Positions 49,587 to 59,784 of a stretch of 64,000 bases of DNA are shown piece by piece (within the stretch, counting starts at the first letter, position 1; every line of letters starts with the position of its first letter). The position numbers were made by a program, and so were the translations under genes. Source of the DNA: JAFGJQ01 sp964495075 (GTDB lineage Bacteria; Planctomycetota; Phycisphaerae; UBA1845); contig CAZBUJ010000004.1 of assembly GCA_964495075.1 (NCBI GenBank), forward strand, positions 80,420-144,419. Reading direction: 5' to 3'. The notes under the pieces were generated by a model. That model saw only the letters and a list, made by a program, of their open reading frames with translations. It did not search any database and had not been told where the DNA came from.

Positions 49587-51586
49587 CGCCATAGCACCTC
49601 TGCTACGTCAAGCTGCTCGACTTCGGTTCGTTCCTTGTCGGCCAGGCCGTCCGTCAACATCCGCATGCAGAACGGGCACGCGCTGCTGATCACCCGCAGG
49701 TCATCCGATCCGCTGCTGCCGTCCAGCGGGGCCAGCAACTGGTCCGTGCGCAAGTGGTTCACCCGACCCTCGCCGGGCTCCTCCTCCTTGAACATCTGGG
49801 CGCCGCCCGCCCCGCAGCACATCCCGCGGTCCCGCGTGGCCTCCGGCTCGATCAGTCGGACCCCGGGAATCGACTCCAGAATCCCGCGCGGCGAATCATA
49901 AACGCCGTTGTAGCGGCCCAGGTAGCACGAGTCGTGGTACGTCACCGCCGCGCGGACTTCGTGCTGCGGGCGGAGCCGGCCCCCGCGCACCAAGTCCAGC
50001 AGGAGATCGGTGTGGTTCACCACCTCGAAACGACCGCCGAAATCCGGGTAGTCGTTGGCCAGCGTGTTGAAGCAATGCGGGCACGTCGTCAGGATCCGCT
50101 TCACGCCGTAGCCGTTGAGCGTCTCACAGTTCTGTTCAGCCATCATCTGGAACAGGAACTCGTTGCCCGCCCGCCGCGCGACGTCACCCGTGCATGTCTC
50201 CTCCGGCCCGAGGATCGCGAAGTCGACGCCGGCGCGAAGCAGCAGATTGGCGGTGGCGATCGTGATCTTGCGGGCCCGCTGGTCAAATGCGCCCGCGCAA
50301 CCGACCCAGAAGAGCAGTTCGGCCTCGCCGTGATCGGAGATCAGCGGGACCTCCAGGCCCTCCGCCCACGCGACGCGATCGTCGGGCGGGTAGCTCCACG
50401 GGTTCCCCGTCGTCTCCAGCCCGCGGAACGCGTTCTGCAACTCATCGGGGAAGTCGGCCTGTTCCATCACGAGGTGGCGGCGCATGTCCACGATCTTGTC
50501 CACGTACGTGATGAAGACCGGACATTCCTCCTCGCAAGCCCGGCACGAGGTGCACGCCCAGATCACCTCCGGCTTGATCAGGTTCTCCGAGACGAGCGGT
50601 TGCCGTTCGAGCCGATCGCCGTTGCCCCGCAACGCGAGCACTTCCGCCTGCCGCTTGTAGGCGTGGTCCCGCAGGGCGATCGTCAGGTGCTTGGGCGATA
50701 GCTGCTTGCCGGTGCGGGTGGCCGGGCAGTTGTCGCTGCACCGACCGCACTCGGTGCACGTGTACAAGTCGAGGATGCTCTTCCAGTGCAGGTCATCGAT
50801 GGCGGCGACGCCGAGCGTTTCTTCGCGCTCGATGCGCCCTTCCATGTCGTCGACCGGCGCCAGCCGGCCGCTCGGCTGCAGCGACGCCGTGAACACGTTG
50901 GGGATCGCGGTGATCACGTGGAAGTGCTTGCCGTACGGCAACAGGTTCAGAAAAATCAGCACTAGCGATACGTGCGTCCAGAGCCCCACGTGCTCCAGCA
51001 CCCGCAGCACCTCCGGCGACAGGCCCCGGATCCAGCCGCCGACCAGGCAGCCCAGGTACTCGGCCTTGTAGAATTCGCCCGTGCGGGCCGCCAGCGCGGC
51101 ATCGTACAACACGTCCGCGATCATCATCGTGAAGATGATGGCCAGGATCAGCAGACCCTCCGCATTGAGCGTCAGCCGCGGCAGCTTCCGGATCACGCGG
51201 TAGTACAAAAACACCAGCACGCCGATCAGCACGAGCAGCACGAACGTGTCCTTGACCGCCCCGTACACGACGCCCAGCGGCTGACTCGAACCGAAGACCC
51301 AGAGGCTGAACCCTTCCGAGTAGCCGCGACCCCAGAGGATGATCGATCTAAGCAGCAAGACCAGGAACCCGGAGAACACCAGGATATGGGCCAACCCGGA
51401 CCCCCGGTACCGCGGCATGCGGGCCTGCCCGAACGCGTAGCGCAGGGCGAGCCCCAACCGCCGCCCGAGCTGATCGAACCGGTCCACCGGCGGACCCATC
51501 GTCATCAGCTTCCAGCGCCGCCGCGCCGTCCACGCAAACAAGCCGAACGCCGCCACCAGCAGAATGGTCATGAAGAGGGGGGACAT
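49568..51586 (-). CDS. Membrane FeS oxidoreductase of the EMO (ETF:menaquinone oxidoreductase) type
   Basis: 672 residues from ATG 51586. The N-terminal third has about five membrane helices (for example SPLFMTILLVAAFGLFAW, LVFSGFLVLLL, FVLLVLIGVLVFLYY) with histidines for heme b. Two 4Fe-4S sites follow (CTECGRCSDNCP, CTSCRACEEECP). The CCG/DUF224 half has TCPHCFNTLAN and GMCCGAGGAQMF. This is the architecture of EMO, which takes electrons from EtfAB and reduces methylmenaquinone. The gene lies beside etfAB, so acyl-CoA oxidation is tied to the respiratory quinone pool. The C-terminal four residues and stop derive from a heptad repeat. Confidence 0.9.
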   Translation of the reverse strand: MSPLFMTILLVAAFGLFAWTARRRWKLMTMGPPVDRFDQLGRRLGLALRYAFGQARMPRYRGSGLAHILVFSGFLVLLLRSIILWGRGYSEGFSLWVFGSSQPLGVVYGAVKDTFVLLVLIGVLVFLYYRVIRKLPRLTLNAEGLLILAIIFTMMIADVLYDAALAARTGEFYKAEYLGCLVGGWIRGLSPEVLRVLEHVGLWTHVSLVLIFLNLLPYGKHFHVITAIPNVFTASLQPSGRLAPVDDMEGRIEREETLGVAAIDDLHWKSILDLYTCTECGRCSDNCPATRTGKQLSPKHLTIALRDHAYKRQAEVLALRGNGDRLERQPLVSENLIKPEVIWACTSCRACEEECPVFITYVDKIVDMRRHLVMEQADFPDELQNAFRGLETTGNPWSYPPDDRVAWAEGLEVPLISDHGEAELLFWVGCAGAFDQRARKITIATANLLLRAGVDFAILGPEETCTGDVARRAGNEFLFQMMAEQNCETLNGYGVKRILTTCPHCFNTLANDYPDFGGRFEVVNHTDLLLDLVRGGRLRPQHEVRAAVTYHDSCYLGRYNGVYDSPRGILESIPGVRLIEPEATRDRGMCCGAGGAQMFKEEEPGEGRVNHLRTDQLLAPLDGSSGSDDLRVISSACPFCMRMLTDGLADKERTEVEQLDVAEVLWRAITND

Positions 51587-51687
51587 CGACGTGGACTCCC
51601 ATGAGGGTGTTGGCGGACCGATCACCGGGGCCGACGGAGTGCACACGCGCCCCGCCAGGTCCGCCTATTCGGGAATCGGCGGGCCGG

Positions 51688-52662
51688 CTACCGGAGTACC
51701 TTCTTGAACTCCTCGGTCAGAAGAGGGACCATCGTGAACAGGTCGGCCACGCAACCGTAGTTCGCCACGTTGAAGATCGGCGCATCCTTCTTCGTGTTGA
51801 TGGCCACGATGACCTTGCTGCCCCGCATCCCCGCTAGGTGCTGAATCGCCCCGTCGATCCCGAACGCCAGGTACAACTTGGGCGTCACCGTCTTGCCCGT
51901 GAGTCCGACCTGTCGCGAGTGCGGCTGATAGCCCGCGTCGCATGCCGCACGCGAGGCGCCGACCGCCGCGTCCAACACCGCGGCCAGATCGTAGAGGATC
52001 TTGAAGTTCTCCTCCGACTTGAGCGACCGGCCGCCGCTGACCACCACGTCCGCCTCCGTGACGTCCTTGACGCCGCTCGTCGTACCCACCCACTCGTGGT
52101 TGACCAGCCTCACGTCCGCCGGCTCGAGGTCCAAGGCGACCGAGTCCACCGATCCGGTCCCACCGCCCGCCGCCGCCGCGGCGTACGTGTTGGGGCGGAT
52201 GGACACGATGTGCAACCGGCCGGCCGCCAACTTCACCGACGCCGTCGCCTTGCCGGTGTAGACCGGACGGCGAACGATCAACGCCGCACCGTCCAACTTT
52301 GCCTCCACGCAATCCGTGGCCAGCGCCGCCCGGGTCCGGATCGCGACCCGCGGCGCCAGGTCGCGACCCATGAAGGTCGCCGCGAGCAGCACGATCGCCG
52401 GTTGCGCTTTCTCGATCGCCAGCTGGAGCGCCCGGGCATACGGCTGCGGGCGATACCGTTCGAGGTGCGGATCGTCGATCGACACCACCTTCGCGACGTC
52501 GTACTTCGTCAACGCGTCGGCGACGGACGCGATGTCCTTGCCAACGACACATGCGACTACGTCGGCCGCCGGGTCGATTTCGCGGGCCGCCGTGATCAAC
52601 TGCGGTACGGCGGCGTGCATTTGCCCATTACGCTGCTCTGCAAACACCAGAATCGTTGCCAT
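51688..52662 (-). CDS. etfA: Electron transfer flavoprotein alpha subunit
   Basis: 324 residues, ATG 52662. N-terminal ATILVFAEQRNGQ and the C-terminal FAD domain SGGRSLKSEENF, QVGLTGKTVTPKLY, AFGIDGAIQHLAGM are typical EtfA. It forms the FAD-binding part of the heterodimer with EtfB. It accepts electrons from the acyl-CoA dehydrogenases and passes them to the adjacent membrane FeS enzyme. No bifurcation-specific insert is apparent; it looks like the standard respiratory type. Confidence 0.94.
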   Translation of the reverse strand: MATILVFAEQRNGQMHAAVPQLITAAREIDPAADVVACVVGKDIASVADALTKYDVAKVVSIDDPHLERYRPQPYARALQLAIEKAQPAIVLLAATFMGRDLAPRVAIRTRAALATDCVEAKLDGAALIVRRPVYTGKATASVKLAAGRLHIVSIRPNTYAAAAAGGGTGSVDSVALDLEPADVRLVNHEWVGTTSGVKDVTEADVVVSGGRSLKSEENFKILYDLAAVLDAAVGASRAACDAGYQPHSRQVGLTGKTVTPKLYLAFGIDGAIQHLAGMRGSKVIVAINTKKDAPIFNVANYGCVADLFTMVPLLTEEFKKVLR

Positions 52663-52730
52663 GGGGACCTGCTACTCCTGCCTGTCCGGGCACGCCGTCC
52701 AGCGCGGCGGCTGCCGGGTTGTCCATCTTG

Positions 52731-53522
52731 CTAGATGACTTTCGCTTCCTCGCGAAGCAACCGAACCAGCTCGCGAGCCATCTCCTCGGGTTCGCCCTCC
52801 ACCAACTGGCACGCCTGCCGGGCCGGCGGCGGCTCCATGCTCAGGATCTCGGATCGGCCTGCGTCCGCATCGTCGAAGCCGGCCAGATCACCGCGGGTCA
52901 GCGTCTCGACCGGTTTTTTCTTGGCCTTCATCAGGTTCGGAAGAGAAGGGTACCGCGGCTCGACAAGCCCTTTCTCGCACGTGAGCAGCAGCGGCAGGGC
53001 ACACTCCATGACCTCGTCCGCCCCCTCCACCCGTCGCCGCGCTTTGACGGACGACTCGGTCACCTCCAGGCCGCTGGCCACCACGCCGATGTGCGGCAGC
53101 CCCAGCAATTCCGCCAGCCCGGGTCCGAACTCCCCGGCGTCCATGTCGATCGCCTGCTTGCCGGTGATGACCAGGTCGAACGGGGCCGGCTGCTGCTTGA
53201 TCGCCAGGGCGACGATGTCCGCGAGGAAGAGTTCGTCATGACTGACGAACGCGGGGTCGTTCAGGTGGATCCCCCGGTCCGCGCCCATGGCCAGGGCGGT
53301 GCGCAGCACGTCGGTCGCCTTGTCGCCCCCCAGCACCAGCGTTACGATCTCCTCCACGGGCAGCCCCTGCTCACGAAGCTGGACGGCCTGCTCGACGGCG
53401 AACTCGTCGAACGGATTCATGACCTGTTTGACGCCTTTTGTTTCGATGCTCTTGCCATCCGCCGCGACTTTGATCGTCGCGTTCGAGTCCGGAACCTGCT
53501 TGATAACCGTCAGTATTCGCAT
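52731..53522 (-). CDS. etfB: Electron transfer flavoprotein beta subunit
   Basis: 263 residues from ATG 53522; a TTG two codons earlier is possible. Standard EtfB: RILTVIKQVPDSN, MNPFDEFAVEQAVQLRE, GGDKATDVLRTALAMGAD, GKQAIDMDAGEFGPGLAE, GLVEPRYPSLPNLMKAKKKP. It precedes etfA by 68 bp on the same strand. About 30 bp upstream of its start lies heptad array H. Confidence 0.94.
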   Translation of the reverse strand: MRILTVIKQVPDSNATIKVAADGKSIETKGVKQVMNPFDEFAVEQAVQLREQGLPVEEIVTLVLGGDKATDVLRTALAMGADRGIHLNDPAFVSHDELFLADIVALAIKQQPAPFDLVITGKQAIDMDAGEFGPGLAELLGLPHIGVVASGLEVTESSVKARRRVEGADEVMECALPLLLTCEKGLVEPRYPSLPNLMKAKKKPVETLTRGDLAGFDDADAGRSEILSMEPPPARQACQLVEGEPEEMARELVRLLREEAKVI

Positions 53523-53556
53523 CGTCAAAGCCTGTTCACAGTTCAGAGTGAGTCGT

Positions 53557-53663
53557 TAATGACTAATTACTAATGACTAATTACTAATTACCAATGTATT
53601 GTGCCAGCGAGCGGTCATCAATTTCGTTCATTAGTAATTAGTAATTAGTCATTAGTAATTGGT
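53557..53663. repeat. Inverted pair of heptad arrays (array H)
   Basis: Left arm 53557-53591: TAATGAC, TAATTAC, TAATGAC, TAATTAC, TAATTAC. Right arm 53629-53663: CATTAGT, AATTAGT, AATTAGT, CATTAGT, AATTGGT. The intervening core is about 38 bp. It lies between the B12/GTPase gene stop and etfB. Confidence 0.8.
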
Positions 53664-53669
53664 ACTCCG

Positions 53670-54767
53670 TCACAGCCCTTCGATCCAATTCACCACTTCC
53701 GCCAGCCCGCGATTCTGCAAGGCGCTGACCTGCCATACCGGTCGCTCGTGCCCCAGCGACTCGATCAGGTTCCGGTACGTCGTGTCCGCGCCCGGCAGGT
53801 CGCACTTGTTCAGCACGTAGCCACTGGCGATTTCCATGATGCCGGCCTTGGCGAACTGCACCTCGTCGCCGCTTTCCGGCATGAGCAGCAAAAGCACGTT
53901 GCGGGTCACGTCGAGCACCGCCGTATCGGTCTGCCCCGTGCCCACCGTCTCCACCAGGATCGTGTCGAAGCCGAAGCCGGCGATCAATTCGATGGTCCCG
54001 GCGATGTTCGGCCCCAGCCCGCCGTGCTCCGACAGCGAGGCCAGGCTGCGAACAAAGAAGCCCTCGTCCGGTTCCTGCCGCATCATGCGCAGTCGATCGC
54101 CGAGCAACGCGCCGCCCGTGATCGGACTCGTCGGGTCCACCGCAATGACCGCGACCTTCTGCCCGCTTTCGCGGAGCAGCACGGCCAACTTCCCGATGAA
54201 CGAACTCTTGCCCACACCCGGCGAGCCGGTGATCCCGATGACCTTCGCGTGGCCCGCCGGCGGCTGGAATCCGTTCAATCCCTGCCGCTGAAGGTGCGTC
54301 ACCAGGCGGGCCAGGGCGTTGATCCGCCCGCCGACGTACTCGCCCGTCAATTCGCCCAACGTGCGCACCGCCCGCCCCGCGGCCAACTCCTGTATCGTGC
54401 TGATGATCGCGGCGATCGACGAGCCGGGGTTGAACACGGCATCCACGCCCATGGCGCGAAGCTGGTCGTAATCCGACTCCGGGATGATCCCGCCCAGCAC
54501 CAGCGGGATGTCATCGATCCCGTAGTACTTCTGCCACTTGATCACCTCCGGCATGATGGTCAGGTGGGCGGCGCTGTGCAGGCTGACGCCGATCACGTCC
54601 ACGTCCTCCTGCATGGCGGCGTGGGCCGTCGCGGCCGGCGTCTGCCACAGCCCGGTGTAGATCACCTCGATGCCCGCGTCGCGAAAGCTGCGGGCCAGTA
54701 CCTTGACCCCCCGGTCGTGGCCGTCCAGACCGATCTTGGAAAGCAAAACCCTTGTTGGATGACTCAT
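53670..54767 (-). CDS. B12-binding domain fused to MeaB-like G-protein chaperone (split IcmF N-terminal half)
   Basis: 365 residues from ATG 54767. Residues 1-130 are a cobalamin-binding Rossmann domain with the axial histidine His17 in GLDGHDRGVK and later SLHSAAHLT and LGGIIPE. After a helical link, residues about 175-365 are a G3E GTPase: P-loop GSPGVGKSS at 181-189, AVDPTSPITGGA, ETVGTGQTD and NKCD. Isobutyryl-CoA mutase IcmF has these two parts fused ahead of the substrate barrel; here the barrel is a separate gene (54794-56404) immediately upstream in the operon. It should be the B12-carrying small subunit of the mutase with a built-in chaperone. All nucleotide and B12 motifs are intact. 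Confidence 0.9.
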   Translation of the reverse strand: MSHPTRVLLSKIGLDGHDRGVKVLARSFRDAGIEVIYTGLWQTPAATAHAAMQEDVDVIGVSLHSAAHLTIMPEVIKWQKYYGIDDIPLVLGGIIPESDYDQLRAMGVDAVFNPGSSIAAIISTIQELAAGRAVRTLGELTGEYVGGRINALARLVTHLQRQGLNGFQPPAGHAKVIGITGSPGVGKSSFIGKLAVLLRESGQKVAVIAVDPTSPITGGALLGDRLRMMRQEPDEGFFVRSLASLSEHGGLGPNIAGTIELIAGFGFDTILVETVGTGQTDTAVLDVTRNVLLLLMPESGDEVQFAKAGIMEIASGYVLNKCDLPGADTTYRNLIESLGHERPVWQVSALQNRGLAEVVNWIEGL

Positions 54768-54793
54768 GGAGAACACTCGTCCGCGTTGCGGCG

Positions 54794-56404
<1,611 letters not shown>

Positions 56405-56450
56405 GAACCTGTGGACGCCCGCCGTATGGGCGCCCGCTACGCCTTCCGAA

Positions 56451-57209
56451 TCAGGACGGTAGAATCCACGAGGCGGCCCGCTTGTCCAGGAACGCCCGCA
56501 GTCCCTCCTTCGCTTCCCGGCCGTCGAACAGCGACGCGAACGGCTCGATCTCGTCGCCACTCTGCAACGCACGTTTCAACGCGGCGATGCTCCGCGGACC
56601 CGCCTTGCCGAACCCGGCGAACAATTCCGCCACCCGGTACTCCAGCGCCTCGGCGTCGTCGACCACCGCGTCCACCAGGCCGAGTTCGCACGCCCGTTGC
56701 CCGTCGATCGAGTCGCCGCTGAACATCAACCGCCGGGCCACACCCAACGGCACCAATCGCGGCAACCGCTGCGTGCCGCCCCAACCGGGGATCAGGCCCA
56801 GCAGAACTTCCGGCTGTCCGATCTTCATCGTCTTGACCGCCACCCGGAAGTCGCACGCCATCGCGAGTTCGCAGCCGCCACCCAACGCCGCACCGTGCAT
56901 CGCCGCCACCGTGACCTGGGGCAACACCGCGAGCTTGTTCAGCACGCGGTGACCGAGCAATGCCATGTCGCGGCCCGCCGCCGGGTCGTACTCCGACATC
57001 GCCTTGATGTTCGCACCGGCCAGAAACACCTTGCCCTCGCCGTGCAGCATCACGAAACGGATGTCGTCCGCCGACGCCAACTCGTCGACCACGCGTTCCA
57101 GTTCCTGCATGAACGGAACGGAGCCGACGTTCAGCCCGGCCTCCGTGCGAAACGACACGCGGGCAACGTGACCGTCGCGTGACAGCACCGCCCGGGTATA
57201 ATCACCCAT
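56451..57209 (-). CDS. Enoyl-CoA hydratase (crotonase family)
   Basis: 252 residues; ATG 57209 follows AAAGGG. Both catalytic glutamates appear: in GGGCELAMACDFR and in QPEVLLGLIPGWGGTQRL. The oxyanion-hole region reads GKVFLAGANIKAM. It is expected to hydrate 2-enoyl-CoA for hbd to oxidise. It is the first gene of the minus-strand run crotonase, mutase, B12/GTPase, etfB, etfA, EMO. A close-to-consensus promoter lies at 57338-57366. Confidence 0.92.
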   Translation of the reverse strand: MGDYTRAVLSRDGHVARVSFRTEAGLNVGSVPFMQELERVVDELASADDIRFVMLHGEGKVFLAGANIKAMSEYDPAAGRDMALLGHRVLNKLAVLPQVTVAAMHGAALGGGCELAMACDFRVAVKTMKIGQPEVLLGLIPGWGGTQRLPRLVPLGVARRLMFSGDSIDGQRACELGLVDAVVDDAEALEYRVAELFAGFGKAGPRSIAALKRALQSGDEIEPFASLFDGREAKEGLRAFLDKRAASWILPS

Positions 57210-57337
57210 CGCACACCCTTTCGCGAGACGAAACCACGGTTCCAACTCCCTGCGAGATCCGGCGCCACCTGTCGCCGAATGCGAAGAACACTCAAGTAGC
57301 CCGATCGTGTCGACTTACCGTCCTCGTAAACAATTTG

Positions 57338-57366
57338 ATTATAGTGGTGTTCCGCGACCGCCGCAA
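57338..57366 (-). promoter_or_regulatory. Promoter for the crotonase-mutase-Etf-EMO run
   Basis: Minus-strand -35 TTGCGG (57366-57361), 17 bp, -10 TATAAT (57343-57338). The leader would be about 120 nt. Confidence 0.6.
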
Positions 57367-57647
57367 ATCACGCCCGTCGCCCCGTGGCGCCGGCGCGTGT
57401 CCAGACGCGCACGGATGGCACCGGCTGCGTCGCCGCTGTGCCACGAGGAGGACCACGCTGCTCCCGCACCGTGGGCGAACGACCCGCCGGGCCCGACCCC
57501 GCCGGCCCCCGCACCCACCGACGCGCTCAGGCCCGGCATTTCGCCGCCGCCGCCAACGGGGGGCGGCCCCCGTGGATACGTCCCGACACACGAGCCGGTG
57601 CCGGCTCCGAATCACAACTCAAGGCAGCGAAAAAAGTTACGGATGAG

Positions 57648-57676
57648 TTGGCCGGCACCGGATGAATTGGTAGATT
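57648..57676 (+). promoter_or_regulatory. Promoter candidate for the trans-sulfuration enzyme
   Basis: TTGGCC (57648-57653), 17 bp, TAGATT (57671-57676). Leader about 95 nt. Confidence 0.45.
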
Positions 57677-57776
57677 GATCCGTACAGACTTTTCACACGC
57701 GGCACAACGCGTCCGATCGCGCGGCGCCGGGCGTGCCGCGGAAGACCGGACCCGCGCCGTCGCGGAGGAATCGCAC

Positions 57777-59000
57777 ATGAACACGTTCGACCCCATTGAG
57801 TCGTTGGCCAACATGCGCCATGAGTTCGGCGAACATGGTGGCGTGAACATGTCCGTCGAGGCAAGCACGACGTTCACCGTCATGAGCGCCGATATAATGC
57901 CCGAGATTTTCCAAGGCCACGCGGGACCCGAACAAGGCGGCTGCTTCCTGTATGGCCGGCACTTCAATCCGACCGTCTACGTCCTGGGCCGCCAGCTCGC
58001 GGCGATCGAGGGGACCGAAGCGGCCTATTGCACAGCCAGCGGAATGAGCGCCATCGCTGCCGCCGTGCTTCAACTGTGCGGCCACGGCGATCACATCGTG
58101 TCGAGTGACACCGTATACGGCGGCACATTCGCACTGTTCAAAGAGTACCTGCCGGCCAAGACCAATATCCGAACCACGTTCGTCCATCCTTCGGACCTCG
58201 ACGCGGTGGAGAATGCCTTCACCGATCGCACCCGTGTGCTCTACATGGAAACCCTGTCCAACCCGACGCTGTTGGTCGCGGACATCCCCAGGATGGCCCA
58301 GATCGCGCATCGCCGGGGGGCCGTCCTCGTGGTGGACAATACCTTCTGCCCGATGATCGTTTCCCCTGCCCAACTGGGTGCCGACGTGGTCATCCACAGC
58401 CTGACCAAGTTCATGAACGGCGCGTCCGACATCATTGCCGGGGCCGTCTGCGGCACGACCGGATTCGTGACCAATCTCATGGACCTCCACAACGGCTCGC
58501 TGATGCTGCTCGGCCCCACCATGGATCCGAACGTCGCCTTCCACATTAGCCTGCGACTGCCACACCTTGGCATACGCATGGTCGAACACAGCCGACGCGC
58601 CATGACTTTCGCGACGCGATTGAAGGAGTGCGGCGTGACGGTGATCTACCCCGGTCTGCCCGATCACGCGGACCATGAACTCCTCAAACGGATCGCCAAT
58701 CCCGAGTTCGGCTTCGGCGGGATCTTCTGCGTCGATCTGGGCGATAAAGAACGGGCCTACCGATTCATGGAGACGCTGCAAAACAAGGACCGGTTCGGCT
58801 TCATGGCCGTAAGCCTCGGGTATTTCGAGACCTTGATGTCGTGTTCGGCCAGCTCCACGTCCAGCGAGATGTCCGACGAGGACCAGCGCAATGCGGGAAT
58901 CTCGCCCGGACTCGTCCGGATCGCCATCGGCTACACCGGAAGCACCGAACAACGCTGGGCGCAACTGAAAGACGCCCTGAGGGTCGTGGAGATGATTTAG
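57777..59000 (+). CDS. Trans-sulfuration-family PLP enzyme (methionine gamma-lyase / cystathionine gamma-lyase type)
   Basis: 407 residues; ATG 57777 follows GGAGG by eight bases. The PLP lysine is in HSLTKFMNG, with ETLSNPTL, DNTFCPMIV and the phosphate-binding GMSAIAAAV region. The Cys typical of Pseudomonas methionine gamma-lyase (YGCTF) is Gly here (VYGGTFALF), so reaction specificity is uncertain. A methionine gamma-lyase would release 2-oxobutyrate, a propionyl-CoA precursor that suits the surrounding acyl-CoA pathways. A cystathionine lyase or synthase is equally possible on sequence. The heptad array I begins 2 bp after the stop. Confidence 0.88.
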   Translation: MNTFDPIESLANMRHEFGEHGGVNMSVEASTTFTVMSADIMPEIFQGHAGPEQGGCFLYGRHFNPTVYVLGRQLAAIEGTEAAYCTASGMSAIAAAVLQLCGHGDHIVSSDTVYGGTFALFKEYLPAKTNIRTTFVHPSDLDAVENAFTDRTRVLYMETLSNPTLLVADIPRMAQIAHRRGAVLVVDNTFCPMIVSPAQLGADVVIHSLTKFMNGASDIIAGAVCGTTGFVTNLMDLHNGSLMLLGPTMDPNVAFHISLRLPHLGIRMVEHSRRAMTFATRLKECGVTVIYPGLPDHADHELLKRIANPEFGFGGIFCVDLGDKERAYRFMETLQNKDRFGFMAVSLGYFETLMSCSASSTSSEMSDEDQRNAGISPGLVRIAIGYTGSTEQRWAQLKDALRVVEMI

Positions 59001-59001
59001 G

Positions 59002-59220
59002 GAATTACTAATTACTGATTACGAATTACTAATGAGGCATCTTGTTCATGCGTTTCGCTGGTTTGCCCGACCTCGTGGCTTTCCGTGTGCCCCTCCTGGC
59101 CGCGCAGCGCGGTAAGCAACACGCCACCCGCCAAGCCGATAAGCTGACTCATTGACGATTGAAACAAATCAACGACGAGATGAATCATTAGTAATCAGTA
59201 ATTAGTAATTAGCAATTACC
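59002..59220. repeat. Inverted pair of heptad arrays (array I)
   Basis: Left arm 59002-59036: GAATTAC, TAATTAC, TGATTAC, GAATTAC, TAATGAG. Right arm 59186-59220: CATTAGT, AATCAGT, AATTAGT, AATTAGC, AATTACC. The core between the arms is about 150 bp and has no gene. The arms abut the two convergent stop codons. Confidence 0.8.
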
Positions 59221-59222
59221 GC

Positions 59223-59696
59223 CTACGCCGGCACCCATGCGAGGTCGAGAATCGTGTTCGTGGGCTTGTCCGTGTTAAACACCGCCTTGATCCGCATCCC
59301 GATCTCCGGCTTACCCTCTTTCAGGTAGCTCATCAGTTTCGTGCACGCCCCTTCGATGTCCACGCTGATCAGCGGGCACGGCACCGACGCGCGGAACGGG
59401 GCGCCGGGGTACAGCACCGTCGAATGCGTGTAGATCGTCCCCGTCGTCGGCGCCTCCACCCACTCCATCGGATGCCAGCAGTCCGGACATTCGGAGCGGG
59501 GAGGCAGCCACAGCCGCTTCTCCTCGCACTGCGAATTCGTACATCGCGTGGCCAGGAGCTTTTTCTCTTGAAGCCCGCGGAAGAACCGACCCCAGCCCCC
59601 GTACGTGTGCCGGTGATACCAGTCCTTCTGGTTCTTGATGACCATGGGATCGTTGCTCAGGATTTCAGCGATCGTACCGTTCAGTTCGATTGACAT
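59223..59696 (-). CDS. DUF35 zinc-ribbon OB-fold protein
   Basis: 157 residues from ATG 59696 (GAGG nine bases upstream). The rubredoxin-like zinc ribbon has CTNSQCEEKRLWLPPRSECPDC, that is C-x4-C and C-x2-C. The OB fold follows (GTIYTHSTVLYPG, VPCPLISVDIEG). DUF35 proteins form complexes with thiolase-like enzymes, as in BbsA-BbsB, ChsH2-Ltp2 and the archaeal HMG-CoA synthase complex. The thiolase-like gene lies 88 bp upstream on the same strand, so this is its likely partner. Confidence 0.9.
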   Translation of the reverse strand: MSIELNGTIAEILSNDPMVIKNQKDWYHRHTYGGWGRFFRGLQEKKLLATRCTNSQCEEKRLWLPPRSECPDCWHPMEWVEAPTTGTIYTHSTVLYPGAPFRASVPCPLISVDIEGACTKLMSYLKEGKPEIGMRIKAVFNTDKPTNTILDLAWVPA

Positions 59697-59784
59697 GGCA
59701 GTCATCCTCGTTGGCTGGCCGTGACTTGTCTTTAGCGGCGTCGGCCGTGGTGAACCCACGCCGACAACAACGAACCCGTCATCA

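Larger units (their letters stand above)
57210..57776. other. Divergent promoter region without a supported gene
   Basis: 567 bp between the crotonase and the PLP-enzyme starts. It holds the two promoters listed separately. The GTG-started, proline-rich frame at 57307-57678 has no ribosome site and overlaps the crotonase promoter. Confidence 0.5.

Noticed and set aside
57307..57678. GTG-started 123-residue proline-rich frame
   Set aside because: No ribosome site, overlaps the crotonase promoter, and composition is typical of non-coding high-GC sequence.
57777..59000. Naming the PLP enzyme as methionine gamma-lyase
   Set aside because: The characteristic cysteine is glycine here, so the sequence supports only the trans-sulfuration family.
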